Source of the DNA: Pleurodeles waltl
Lineage: Eukaryota; Chordata; Amphibia; Caudata; Salamandridae
Assembly: GCF_031143425.1 (NCBI RefSeq)
Contig: NC_090445.1
Span: forward strand, 1,193,718,691 to 1,193,782,690
DNA: 64,000 nt
Direction of reading: 5' to 3'
A program made the position numbers and the translations under genes. A model generated the notes under the pieces. That model was not told the origin of the DNA. It searched no databases and saw only the letters and a program-made list of their open reading frames with translations. The stretch's first letter is position 1. Every line of letters begins with the position of its first letter. Below, one piece after another: positions 12,367-22,279 of this stretch.

Positions 12367-15300
12367 TGTAGGAAAGTACCATCTTGCCTGGCATGTTACC
12401 CCCATTTTCACTGTATGTATGTTTGTTTTTGCCCATGTGTCACTGGGATCCTGCTAGGCAGGACCCCAGTGCTCATAATGTATGCCCTGTATGTGTTCCC
12501 TGTGTGCTGCCTAACTGTATCACTGAGGCTCTGCTAACCAGAACCTCAGTGTTTATGCTCTCTGCTTTCTAAAATTGTCACTGCAGGCTAGTGACTAATT
12601 TTACCAATTCTCATTGGCACACTGGAACACCCATATAATTCCCTTGTATATGGTACCTAGGTACCCAGGGTATTGGGGTTCCAGGAGATCCCTATGGGCT
12701 GCAGCATTTCTTTTGCCACCCATAGGGAGCTCAGACAATTCTTACACAGGACTGCCACTGCAGCCTGAGTGAAATAACGTTCAAGTTATATCACAGCCAT
12801 TTTTCACTGCACATAAGTAACTTATAAGTCACCTATATGTCTAACCCTCACTTGGTGAAGGTTAGGTGCCAAGTTACTTATGCCCATATTTATACTTTTT
12901 TAGCGCCGCATTTGCGCCGCTTTTTAACGCAAAAACGGTGCAAATTTACAAAATACAATTGTATTTTGCAAGTTAGCGCCGCTTTTGCTTAAAAAAATGA
13001 CGCAAATGCGGCGCTAACAAAGTATAAATATGGGCCTTAGTGTGTGGGCACCCGGGCACTAGCCAAGGTGCCCCCACATTGTTCAGGGCAAATTCCCCAA
13101 ACTTTGTGAGTGCGGGGACACCATTACACGCGTGCACTACACACAGTCTATGTGTAGCGTCACAATGGTAACTCCGAACATGGCCATGTAACATGTCTAA
13201 GATCATGGAATTGTCACCCCAATACCATTCTGGTATTGGGGGAACAATTTCATGATCCCCCGTGTCTCTAGCACAGAACCCGGGTACTGCCAAACTGCCT
13301 TTCCGGGGTTTCCACTGCAGCTGCTGCCAACCCCTCAGACAGGTTTCTGCCCCCCTGGGGTCTGGGCAGCCCAGTCCCAGGAAGGCAGAACAAAGGATTT
13401 CCTCTGACAGGGTGTGTTACACCCTCTCTCTTTGGAAATAGGTGTGAAGGGCTGGGGAGGAGTAGCTTCCCCCAGCCTCTGGAAATGCTTTGATGGGCAC
13501 AGATGGTGCCCTTCCCTGCGTAAGCTAGTCTGCACCGGTTCAGGGATCCCCCAGCCCTGCTCTGGCACGAATCTGGACAAAGGAAAGGAGAGTGACCACT
13601 CCCCTGACCAGCACCTCCCAGGGGAGGTGCCCAGAGCTCCTCCAGTGTGTCCCAGACCTCTGCCATCTTGGATTCAGAGGTGTTGGGGCACAATGGACTG
13701 CTCTGAGTGGCCAGTGCCAGCAGGTGACGTCAGAGACCCCTCCTGATAGGTACTTAGCTCTTTCAGTAGCCAAGCCTCTTTTCTTAGTAGCAAAACCTCC
13801 TTTTCTGGCTATTTAGGGTCTCTCCTCTGGGCTATTCCTCAGATAACGAATGCAAGAGCTCACCAGAGTTCCTCTGCACTTTCCTCTTCGACTTCTGCCA
13901 AGGATCGACCGCTCACTGCTCCAGGACGCCTGCAAAACCGCAACAAAGTAGCAAGAAGACTACCAGCAACATTGAAGCGCCTCATCCTGCTGGCTTTCTC
14001 GACTGTTTCCTGATGGTGCATGCTCTGAGGGTTGTCTGCCTTCACCCTGCACTGGAACCCAAGAAGAAATCTCCCGTGGGTCAACGGAATCTTCCCCCTG
14101 CCAACGCAGGCACCAAACATCTGCATCACCAGTCCTCTGGGTCCCCTCTCATCCTGACGAGCGTGGTCCCTGGAACACAGGAGCTGGGTCCAAGTGTCTT
14201 CCACAGTCCAGTGGCCCTTCTGTCCAAAGTTGGTGGAGGTAAGCCTGTGCCTCCCCACGCCAGACAGCAAACCTGTGTACTGCGTGATTTGCAGCTGCTC
14301 CGGCTTCTGTGCACTTTTCCAAGGATTCCTTTGTGCACAGCCTAGCCTGGGTCCCCAGCACTCCGTCCTGCAGTGCCCAACTCGCTGAGTTGAAATCCGA
14401 CGTCGTGGGACCCTCCTTTGTGACTCTGAGTCAACTGCTGTCCTCAGATCTTCTAAGTGCCTGTTCCGGTACTTCTGCGGGTGCTGCCTGCTTCTGCGGG
14501 GGCTCTCTGAGTTGCTGAGCACCCCCTCTGTCTCCTCCTCCAAGGGGCGACATCCTGGTCCTTCCTGGTCCCCATCAGCACCCAAAATCCTCAACCGCGA
14601 CCCTTGCAGCTAGCAAGGCTTGTTTGCAGTATTTCTGCCTGGAAACACTTCTGCAACTTCCAGCACGCCGTGGGATCTCTTCCATCCAAAGGAGAAGTTC
14701 CTAGCCCTTTTCGTTGTTGCAGAATCTTCGGCTTCTTCCACCCGGAGGCAGCCCTTTTGCACCCTCATCTGGGGTTTAGTGGGCTCCTGCCCCCCCTGGA
14801 CACTTTTGTGACTCTTGGACTTGGTCCCCTTCCTTTACAGGTCCTCAGGTCCAGGAATCCGTCTTCAGTGTTTTGCTGGTGCTTGTGGTTCCTGCAGAAT
14901 CCCCTGTCACAACTATTTTGTCTTTCTGGGGTAGTAGGGTAACTTCACTCCTACTTTTCAGGGTCTTTGGGTGGGGTATTTTGGACACCCTTACTGTTTT
15001 CCCACAGTCCCAGCGACCCTCTACAATCTCCCATAGGTCTGGGGTCCATTCGTGATTCACATTCCACTTTTGGAGTATATGGGTTGTGTTGCCCCTAGAC
15101 CTAGGTCGATCTATTGCATCCTATTGTGATTCTACATTGTTTGCACTACTTTTCTTACTGTTACCTACCTGTTTTGGATTTGTGTACATATAATTTGTGT
15201 ATATTACCTACCTCCTAAGTGAGGGTATCCTCTGAGATACTTTTGGCATATTGTCACTAAAATAAAGTACCTTTATTGTTGGTAACTCTGAGTATTGTGT

Positions 15301-15507
15301 TTTCTAATGATATAGTACTATATGATATAAGTGGTATAGTAGGAGCTTTGCATGTCTCCTAGTTCAGCCTAAGCTGCTTTGCCATAGCTACCTCTAACAG
15401 CCTAAGCTCCTAGAAACACCTCTATTCTACTAATAAGGGATAAGTGGACCTGGAACAAGGTTTAAGTACCACAAGGTACCCACTATAAGCCAGGCCAGCC
15501 TCCTACA
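12367..15507 (+). mobile_element. Solo long LTR, 3.1 kb
   Basis: The unit begins TGTAGGA and ends TCCTACA, a perfect 7-bp terminal inversion of the TG...CA type. A polyadenylation signal (AATAAA, 15261-15266) sits about 240 bp before the right end, as in an LTR R/U5 region. No internal retroviral gene follows on either side. A second, inverted copy lies immediately downstream (15508-17361). The 5-bp flanks (CTGAA left, TCACA right) do not match, so the target duplication is lost or the copy was rearranged. An LTR of this length suggests a Ty3/gypsy-like family of amphibian type; the family is inference. A 156-bp MITE is inserted at 12881-13036. ORFs on both strands (for example 13860-14594 minus) are non-conserved byproducts. 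Confidence 0.7.
12881..13036. mobile_element. PIF/Harbinger MITE, 156 bp
   Basis: The terminal inverted repeats are TGCCCATATTTATAC and, on the right, the complement of GGCCCATATTTATAC. Flanks are TTA at 12878-12880 and TTA at 13037-13039, the 3-bp duplication typical of PIF/Harbinger. The inverted LTR copy reads uninterrupted AAGTTACTAAGTGTG at the matching site (about 16836-16852, minus strand), showing the pre-insertion state. Subterminal GCGCCGC and GACGCAAATGCGG motifs match those of the large element at 29659-43956. Confidence 0.93.
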
Positions 15508-17361
15508 TCACAGGATAGAGTGCTGGGGACCTGGGACAGGCTGTGCACAAAGGATTCTTGCAAATAGTGCACAGAGGCCTCAGGAGGTGAAGGTGAAGGT
15601 GACGCAGTGCACAGGGGTACTGTCGCAAATGGGGAAGGCAAGCTCTTATCTCCTCCAAATTTGGACAGGAGGACCTTAGGACAGTCTGTGTCGAATGGTT
15701 CCACCACCTGTGTTCCAAGGAGCACGCTTGTCTCCAGGAGAGGAGTCCAAGAGAACCGGTCGGCGTCTTAGAAGGTGCCTGCTGGAGCAGGGAAGTGACT
15801 CCGTCACTCCACAGAAGAATTCTTCGGTCCTTCTGGTGCAGGGTGAAGACAGTGAGTCCCCAGAGCATGCACACAGTGGAAACTGTTGCAGTTTCTGTCT
15901 GGAGCTGAAGTTGCAGAATCAAAGTATCCCTTCAGGATACTTTGTTGCAGTTACAGCGGTTACTGGTGCAGTCTGTGGTCGATCCGAGGTCAGAGGATGA
16001 AGTAGAAGTTGCAGAGGATTCCTGATGGAAACTTGCAAGTAGAATCTGAAGAGAAACCCACAGGAAAGACCCTAAATAGCCCTGAGAAGGGGATTGTCTA
16101 CCTTATCAGCTGTGGACCTATCCGGAGGGGTATCTGATGTCACCTGCTGGCACTGGCCACTCCGAGGCCTCCAGAGTGTCCCCACACCTTGGAAAACAAG
16201 ATGGCTGAAGTCTGGGACACACTGGAAGAGCTCTGGGCACCAGCCCTGGGGTGGTGATGGGCAGGGAAGTGGTCCCTCCCTTTTACTGTGTCCAGTTTCG
16301 CGCCAGAGCAGGGACTGGGGGTCCATGAACCGGTGTAGACTGGTTTATGCAAGCAGGGCACCATCTGTGCCCTTCAAAGCATTTCCAGAGGCTCTGGGAG
16401 GCTACCCCTCCCAAGCCTGTAACACCTATTTCCAAAGGGAGAGGGTGTAACACCCTCCTCGCAAAGGAAATGCTTTGTTCTGCCTTCCTGGGACTGAGCT
16501 GCACAGACCCCGGGAGGGCAGAACCCTGTCTGTGAGGTGGCAGCAGCTGTAGCTGCAGTGCAAGCCTCAGACAGCTGGTTCAGCAGTACTGGAAGTCCAT
16601 GGTGGAGCCCCCAGGATGCATGGTATTGGCTCCCCAGTACCAGATTTGGAATGGGGGGACAATTCCATGATCTTAAGACACCTTACATGGCCATATTCAG
16701 AGTTACCATTGTGAAGCTACATATAGGTATTGACCTATTTGTAGTGCATGTGTGTAATGGTGTCCCTGCACTCTCAAAGTCTGGGGAATTGGCCCTGGAC
16801 TGCGTGGGGGCACCTTTGCCAGTGCAAGGGTGCCCTCACACTTAGTAACTTTGCACCTAGCCTCCAGTAAATGAAGGTTCGACATATAGGTGACTTTGTT
16901 ACTTAAGTGCAGTGAAAATCTCTGTGAAATAGTGTGTGCACTATTCCACACAGGCTGCAGTGGCAGTCATGTGAAAGAGTTTGTCTGAGCTCCTTATGGG
17001 TGGCAAAAGAAATGCTGCAGCCCATAAGGATCTCCTGAAACCCCAATGCCCTGGGTACCTAGGTGCCAAATACTAGGGACTTATGAGGGGTGTCCAGTGT
17101 GCCAATTGGAACTGGAATTGGTAAATGCAGTCACTAGCCTATAGTGACAAATTTAGAAGCAGAGAGAGAGCATAAACACTGAGGTTATGGTTAGCAGAGC
17201 CTCGGTTACACAGTTAAGCACTACTGACAACACAGACATTAGGCCACAAACTATGAGCACTGGGTCCTGGCTAGCAGGATCCCAGTGAGACAGGCAAAAC
17301 ACACGACACACACAAACAGGCCAAAAGTGGGGGGTAACCATGCTAGAAAGAGGCTACTTTC
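15508..17361 (-). mobile_element. Inverted, 3'-truncated copy of the 12367-15507 LTR family
   Basis: Read on the minus strand from 17361, this reproduces the first 1.8-2.0 kb of the neighbouring LTR with substantial divergence. It has the TAGCATGGTTACCCC-type start, the CACTGGGATCCTGCTAG block and the TGGACAAAGG...GACCACT block. It ends abruptly at 15508, opposite about 14375 of the plus copy. The two form a large imperfect palindrome with a short loop. Its 5' side abuts L1 sequence near 17361. It lacks the MITE present in the plus copy. Confidence 0.75.
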
Positions 17362-17686
17362 TCGCGCTCCCATTGTCCCGTTAGGGCTGCACATCTCCCG
17401 TGGGTATCTGTCCAGATGTTTTGTATGGAAAAGGGAAGTGTCTTACGTAGCAGAATACCGACCTCCCCGGATCCTCTAGTGTAGCCGGCATGTACAATCA
17501 TTTTATACACCCACCTGTCCAGTGCCTGATAGGTGTTTTCCTGCAGGTGTGTCTCTTGAAGGAGAACTATATCAGGAGCATGTCTTTTAAGATATTGCAG
17601 TGCCACCCCCGTTCAATTTTATCGCTAAGACCTTTGACGTTCTAGGAAAGAACTTTAAAACTGGAAGATTGTGTTCTATCTGTCAT
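17362..17686 (-). pseudogene. L1-type ORF2 N-terminus (apurinic-like endonuclease), broken
   Basis: The minus strand from an ATG at 17686 encodes the start of an L1/Tx1-like ORF2 endonuclease. There is a beta-strand block with NVKGLSDKI, then APDIVLLQETHL (containing the catalytic Glu of the L1 endonuclease LQETH motif) and GVGILL-like sequence written here GEVGILLRK. A Trp codon before NVKG is TAG, and a one-base shift lies near 17610. The frame is lost at 17361, where LTR sequence begins. The foamy-like provirus is inserted 61 bp upstream of this ATG. The rest of this L1 is absent. Confidence 0.8.
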
Positions 17687-18122
17687 GAAAGGTGAGTAGT
17701 AACAATGACCCCTCTAGCAACAATTTCCAGGGCCGCAGTCAGGACAGTATTGTAGTGAATCCTAGTTCGTTTTAATGGGATAGCATGAGTTAGCTTAGCC
17801 GCTGGCTTGTAGACTCGTGTCCCGTTCACCTAGTGACTTTTAACCTACTTAGCTTGCTCTGTCTTAGCCCATTTAATTATTTATTTCTTCTAAGATGGCT
17901 GCCTTGTTTATAGTTAGGCCACTTGTTATGAGTTACATTATCATTGTCACCGTGCCAAGGCGTCAAGATCAAGCACCTAAGACAAACAAACAGTAGGTGT
18001 TCACACTTAGGGATTTTCCCTCTCTATACTTTCGAGGGATTGTTGATATTAATTGCCGTCCCAAGCATGCCTGTTATCTATTGTTTTGGAATACACCTAC
18101 GTCAGGGGACCTTGTAGATCTG

Positions 18123-18130
18123 TATAAATA
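18123..18130 (+). promoter_or_regulatory. TATA box of the 5' LTR
   Basis: TATAAATA lies about 370 bp into the LTR. In the 3' LTR the matching site reads TATTAATA, so that copy has probably lost its core promoter. Confidence 0.7.
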
Positions 18131-18270
18131 CATCACCTTTTAGACAGATAATCAGAGGGATTCCGACCAGAGGGCATTGCCACCATCGCTGATACCGATG
18201 CTGCAGTCGTCAAGACGCTGACCCAGTCTTCGTGTCCCTACGGAGTCTGAGATAGAGACCTCATTCCAAG

Positions 18271-18276
18271 GTAACA
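18271..18276 (+). promoter_or_regulatory. Putative major splice donor in the 5' LTR
   Basis: CAAG/GTAACA lies about 140 bp after the TATA box, so within the predicted transcript leader. Foamy viruses use a leader donor in R for pol and env mRNAs, and this site fits that role. Confidence 0.45.
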
Positions 18277-18445
18277 AGGGTTGGGGGCTCCACTCATGGA
18301 CACGGTTTTGGCAGATTAGGTTTAGCAAACCCAGCTCTCCTTTAGGTAGGAGGTTAGGCCTATTCTCATTAGGATATTAGGGTATTAGGGCATATTCCAT
18401 CTTATACATACATATATATATACATTTCTTTCATATATTGCAAAA

Positions 18446-18559
18446 ATGGTGGGGGTCTTTATAACCATGACTCTCTTCTTCACAATACTGTTTCTTGGTA
18501 TATTCATTATCCTAATCATTGCAGTTCATGCAACTTATCGCAAATTGCAGTTATGTTAA
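18446..18559 (+). CDS. 37-aa membrane microprotein ORF in the 5' LTR
   Basis: An ATG-to-TAA ORF of 37 codons encodes a single hydrophobic helix (residues about 2-28, rich in Ile, Leu, Phe) followed by a short basic tail with Tyr-Arg-Lys. That is the shape of a single-pass, C-terminal-cytosolic membrane peptide. It lies downstream of the TATA box and predicted splice donor, and its TAA overlaps the AATAAA at 18559-18564. The same ORF, with identical encoded protein, is present in the 3' LTR at 28449-28562, although the LTRs differ elsewhere. I know of no LTR gene of this kind in foamy viruses. It may be a real small gene or a conserved non-coding stretch; the ATG context (AAAAATGG) is acceptable. 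Confidence 0.4.
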   Translation: MVGVFITMTLFFTILFLGIFIILIIAVHATYRKLQLC

Positions 18560-18872
18560 ATAAAAGCTATTATGACTTTACTGCATCTGTGTCATTGCCT
18601 GTGTTTGTATGAGACATAATATATCTGTGAGAAAAGGGTAATCTCTGTTCAACCACGACATACCCTGAGATATCTTACTTTGAGTCCATGCGTAAGCGAC
18701 TGCCACAAATCACCTTTTACTATTGTGTTTCTGGTGAGGTGCTGCTAGTGAGCCGGTGAGGCTGGGACAACAGCTGCGACTTGTTGTAGGAAAGACTCAG
18801 TCGCCTACAAACAAAAGTACTGTTATCTTTAAACCAGTAGTCTTACCCAGAGCAAGAGTCCAAACTACGACA

Positions 18873-18890
18873 TGGCGCCACCAACGATGG
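18873..18890 (+). promoter_or_regulatory. Primer-binding site
   Basis: TGGCGCCACCAACGATGG starts immediately after the 5' LTR. The TGGCGCC start is that of retroviral sites pairing with the 3' end of tRNA-Lys, the primer used by foamy viruses. The following bases fit a Lys(1,2)-type site only with a two-base insertion and a mismatch, so the exact tRNA is uncertain. Confidence 0.7.
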
Positions 18891-19101
18891 TGTTTAGGCA
18901 CTAATTTACGGATACCCTGACTATCACTGTCTCACAGACAACAGGTGCCCTAAGTACCATTATACGGAGACGTCCGTGGTCTTTGGGAGATTCCTCCTCA
19001 GCTGAACAGGTAACACCTAATTAAGCTGTAGGTTGTTCGAGCTCGAACTCATAAAAAGGAAAAACTTCCCCTATTTTGGTGTTCCATTTCTCTAAACAAC
19101 T

Positions 19102-20656
19102 ATGGCTAATACCATAGACATTCCTGCAAATGCTAGACATGCACTTTCCCGACATTTATTAGCGCATGGCCTTACAGAAGAGGGCGGGGATGTTACTTTG
19201 ATAATAGAAGCAACTGAAGCATACCAAACAGAAACATTTTACTGTTGGGTCACCTTTCCTGAGGCTGACCAAAGAACGCACACATTTCATACATATGAAA
19301 TTGCGAACGTACCTGTACGGTACGAAGCATACCAGTATCATGAGATTTCGCTCACATATCAAGAGCATCAGAACTGGTTTGAAGGCGCCCTACCACATGT
19401 ACTACGGAGAGTGAGGCTAGGTCCCTTAAGTAATGAGGGACCTACGTGGCCTATGTTTGCCACATATACACCTCACCCAGGCATACAGACCATGCCGATC
19501 ACCGATTTACGAGTATTATATAATGAATTAGTGGCATTACATAGACGATTGGTTCAGTTCGTACTACGAACGTTGAACACTACGCCAGCGCGTCCAGCAC
19601 CGCCAGTAGCTGGTGGTTATCAATTGGCCACTGGGATTAATCCACAAACTGTGCATACTATTATGGGTAAAGTGCCCACGGAACGGGAAAAAATACCGTT
19701 CTGGATTGCCCAGAAAACTAATCAGCTGGAATCTGTGTTTCCCCATACGGGACCACAGGAAAAACATAGACTGCTCACGATGTGCTTGCCGTTTGGGATG
19801 GTTCCCTCGGTGGATGACTGTGCCACATCGGGTACAGTCTTCGCTGCCGTGTATACTACCACACATGGTACCCCGACACTTGCCAATTTACCGGAGGTGT
19901 TAAAACAAATACAAAATGAACATGGGGCTGCACCAGCCCTGGATCTGGGGATGAAATTGATGCGTAACTTTGACGCCGTCTCCTCAATTATACTGGGTAA
20001 CATTAAAGGGGAAGCGGTAGCACTGGCAATACGCCAGCGTCTCCGGGAAACTCCAAATTTGGAACAAGAGAGACCGCTACCGAAAATCATTTCCGATACT
20101 TATACTAGTATAGGACGGGATAGTTTGGGAGCCAAACCTAAAAAAAATTGAATTACCATGTACCACACATAAGGAAGGTACAAAGCAGGCACAAGAGGGC
20201 TCTAAAAAGCGCTGGGACAAACAAAAAGATTTCAAAGAAAAAAGAAATAAGAGAGCTTATTCTCCACATCTGGAGTACTCCGAAAGGAGGTATAATCTCA
20301 GAAGTAGGGAGCACATTAGAACTCCAGACAGATATACTGATTCACGTCCCTCTCGTTCCTTTCAGGACGCACCGGATAAATGTAGCGAGAGAGGGGGCCG
20401 TCAAGATCGACGTCCGGAATACGTGAAAGAAAAGGAAGACTCACCACAGTCTACCATTAAAAAAGAAGAAAAGATTCCGCAGCAAAAGCCACAGTTTAAA
20501 AAAAAGAAGGTGGCAGCACTGACAGTTAAAAATGCCAGTAATATTGAGAACGCTGTTGAGGAACAAGAGGTGGGCAGTGACTCTGTTAGACAGTGCGGCA
20601 GAGGTCCCGATATGTCGCCGGAGTCTGAAAGATCGTCTGGATGCGACAGCAACTAG
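19102..20656 (+). pseudogene. gag: gag of the foamy-like provirus (one frameshift)
   Basis: The capsid precursor starts at an ATG at 19102 after a leader of about 210 bp. The first 349 codons are open and end at a TGA right after an eight-A run (about 20140-20147). The next frame (+1) is then open to a TAG at 20656. It encodes a strongly basic tail rich in Arg, Lys and Ser, with many Tyr/Arg-rich short motifs, a feature of foamy Gag nucleic-acid-binding boxes. I see no CX2CX4HX4C zinc knuckle anywhere. The middle part (about residues 150-330) is helical and capsid-like. The end overlaps pol by about 125 bp. The shift at the A-run may be a mutation, a sequencing error in a homopolymer, or slippage. 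Confidence 0.75.
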
Positions 20657-22274
20657 CGATTACATCGCGGTTGAAACAGCAGATGGACGCGTTCTTCCCC
20701 CCGATAGGGTTTATGATTTAACAATTCAGATAGAGGGAGACGTGGAACGCACTATTAGTGTGATATTTTGGGATGAACTTACTAGTGATATCCTACTGCC
20801 CGAGAGAGACTGGCCACCTGAACACGTCCGCAAGCTCCCGCATGGGGAAGATGTCATTTTGCCTTCTTTCTCCAATCTTGTTCCCGAAGCAGCAAAAGAA
20901 GCCTATGGTGCTGAATGGGCTTTAGTGCAGGCACCTGCACTATACCGTAATCATGTAGGTTCGGACAAGGACTCTCCTTGTCATATTATTCCGGTTCGGT
21001 CTACACCCCAACCGCAGCAACAGTACCCTGTTAAACATGAAGCGAAGGCTCCGGTGAAGGAGATATTGTCACAACTTGAGTACCAGGGAGTAATTGAGCC
21101 CTGTACATCGGCAATGAATAATCCACTATTCCCCGTTGCAAAGCCAGATCATTCATATAGAATAGTGGTTGATTATAGACACTTGAATAGTCATATTCGC
21201 ACATATGCTATACAAAACTCCCACAGCACAGCACTGATAAATAATATAGTGCGTAAAAAGTATAAAACAACATTGGATATATCTAATGGATTTTTCTGCC
21301 AGAATTTAGCGCATGAGAGTAGGGACCTAAGTGCATTTTCATTTAGCTCCCAGAAACGCTTTTGTCGTTTACCTCAAGGCTATAAAAATAGCCCAGGCCT
21401 GTTTTCAGCCCGTGTAACATCAATTTTGAACAAAATTGATTCTGATGCATTGTCCTATGTGGATGATATCTATCTCACTGACGACACCCTCGACAGTCAT
21501 CTTGCGAGGGTCGATCGGATCATTTTGGGGTTTGCAGACCTGGGGTATAAATTCAATTTTAAGAAAAACAAGATAGCCTTTCTTAGTGTGTTATTCCTGG
21601 GATATGAGCAATCTTACAAAGGGATGAGCCTGGCCCTGCACTTTCTAGAAATATTTGCTCAACTACAGCCTCCCAACACACTTAAGAAATTACAGTCATT
21701 ACTGGGTTTCTTCAATTTTGGCAGAACATGCATTCTAGATTATGCAGAACGCATCAAGCCACTTTATGACTTAATACAGCCCAATTTTTCTAGCAGACGA
21801 TGGACGATTGAACACACACATATCCTTAGGGATATGCAACGGGACATGCTCGATGCTAAACACTTACACACACGTGACAATAAAACAAATTTGGTCATCA
21901 GAATAATTGCTGGAGCACTTGGATTTACTTATGTCACCTTTAATGAGGATGACACAGTGCCGATAGCATATAAATCACATTTATATTCCAATGCTGAAAA
22001 GCGTTTTGCACCTACAGAAAAGATTCTGACAGCAGTTCAGATGGCCGTCATAAAGGAGAGGCCACTTGCTCAGGGGAAACGCATTATTGTTGTCTCCCCG
22101 GTGCCGGCCTTCGAGGCGGTCACTAAAGCAAGCGTTCCAAACGCTAAGGTATTACAGCCACGTTGGATTCAATGGGCAACATCTCTGACCGCCACTGATG
22201 TCGATTATGTATTCGATCACAGACTTCAGACACAAAAGTTTCTCCAGTATGAACAGGAGTACCCGCTCCTCTAA
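20532..22274 (+). pseudogene. pol: pol part 1: protease and reverse transcriptase
   Basis: An ORF of 580 codons has its own ATG at 20532, inside the gag tail and in a different frame, as in foamy viruses, where Pol is made from its own mRNA. A retropepsin-like segment lies at residues about 15-95, with LLDSAAE at the active-site position (the usual D-S/T-G is here D-S-A). The RT fingers/palm follow (residues about 150-380): the VDYRHLN block, LPQGYKNSP, and the catalytic YVDD near residue 313. YVDD rather than YMDD is typical of foamy RT. Connection sequence continues to residue 580, where TAA at 22272-22274 interrupts. RNase H resumes in another frame a few bases later, so a frameshift separates the two pol ORFs. 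Confidence 0.8.
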
Positions 22275-22279
22275 ATATT

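Larger units (their letters stand above)
17751..18872 (+). repeat. 5' LTR of the foamy-like provirus
   Basis: Begins TGTAGTGAATCC and ends CTACGACA. It contains a TATA box (TATAAATA, 18123-18130), a strong splice donor after the transcription start (CCAAG/GTAACA, intron start 18271), a 37-codon ORF (18446-18559) and a polyadenylation signal AATAAA (18559-18564) that overlaps the ORF stop. It is followed directly by the primer-binding site. Confidence 0.92.

Noticed and set aside
13860..14594. 244-codon minus-strand ORF
   Set aside because: It lies wholly inside a solo LTR, has no domain, and several overlapping ORFs exist on both strands.
12367..17361. A giant DNA transposon with long terminal inverted repeats
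   Set aside because: The plus copy has complete LTR ends (TGTAGGA/TCCTACA) and a poly(A) signal. The minus copy is a truncated relative, and no target duplication surrounds the pair.
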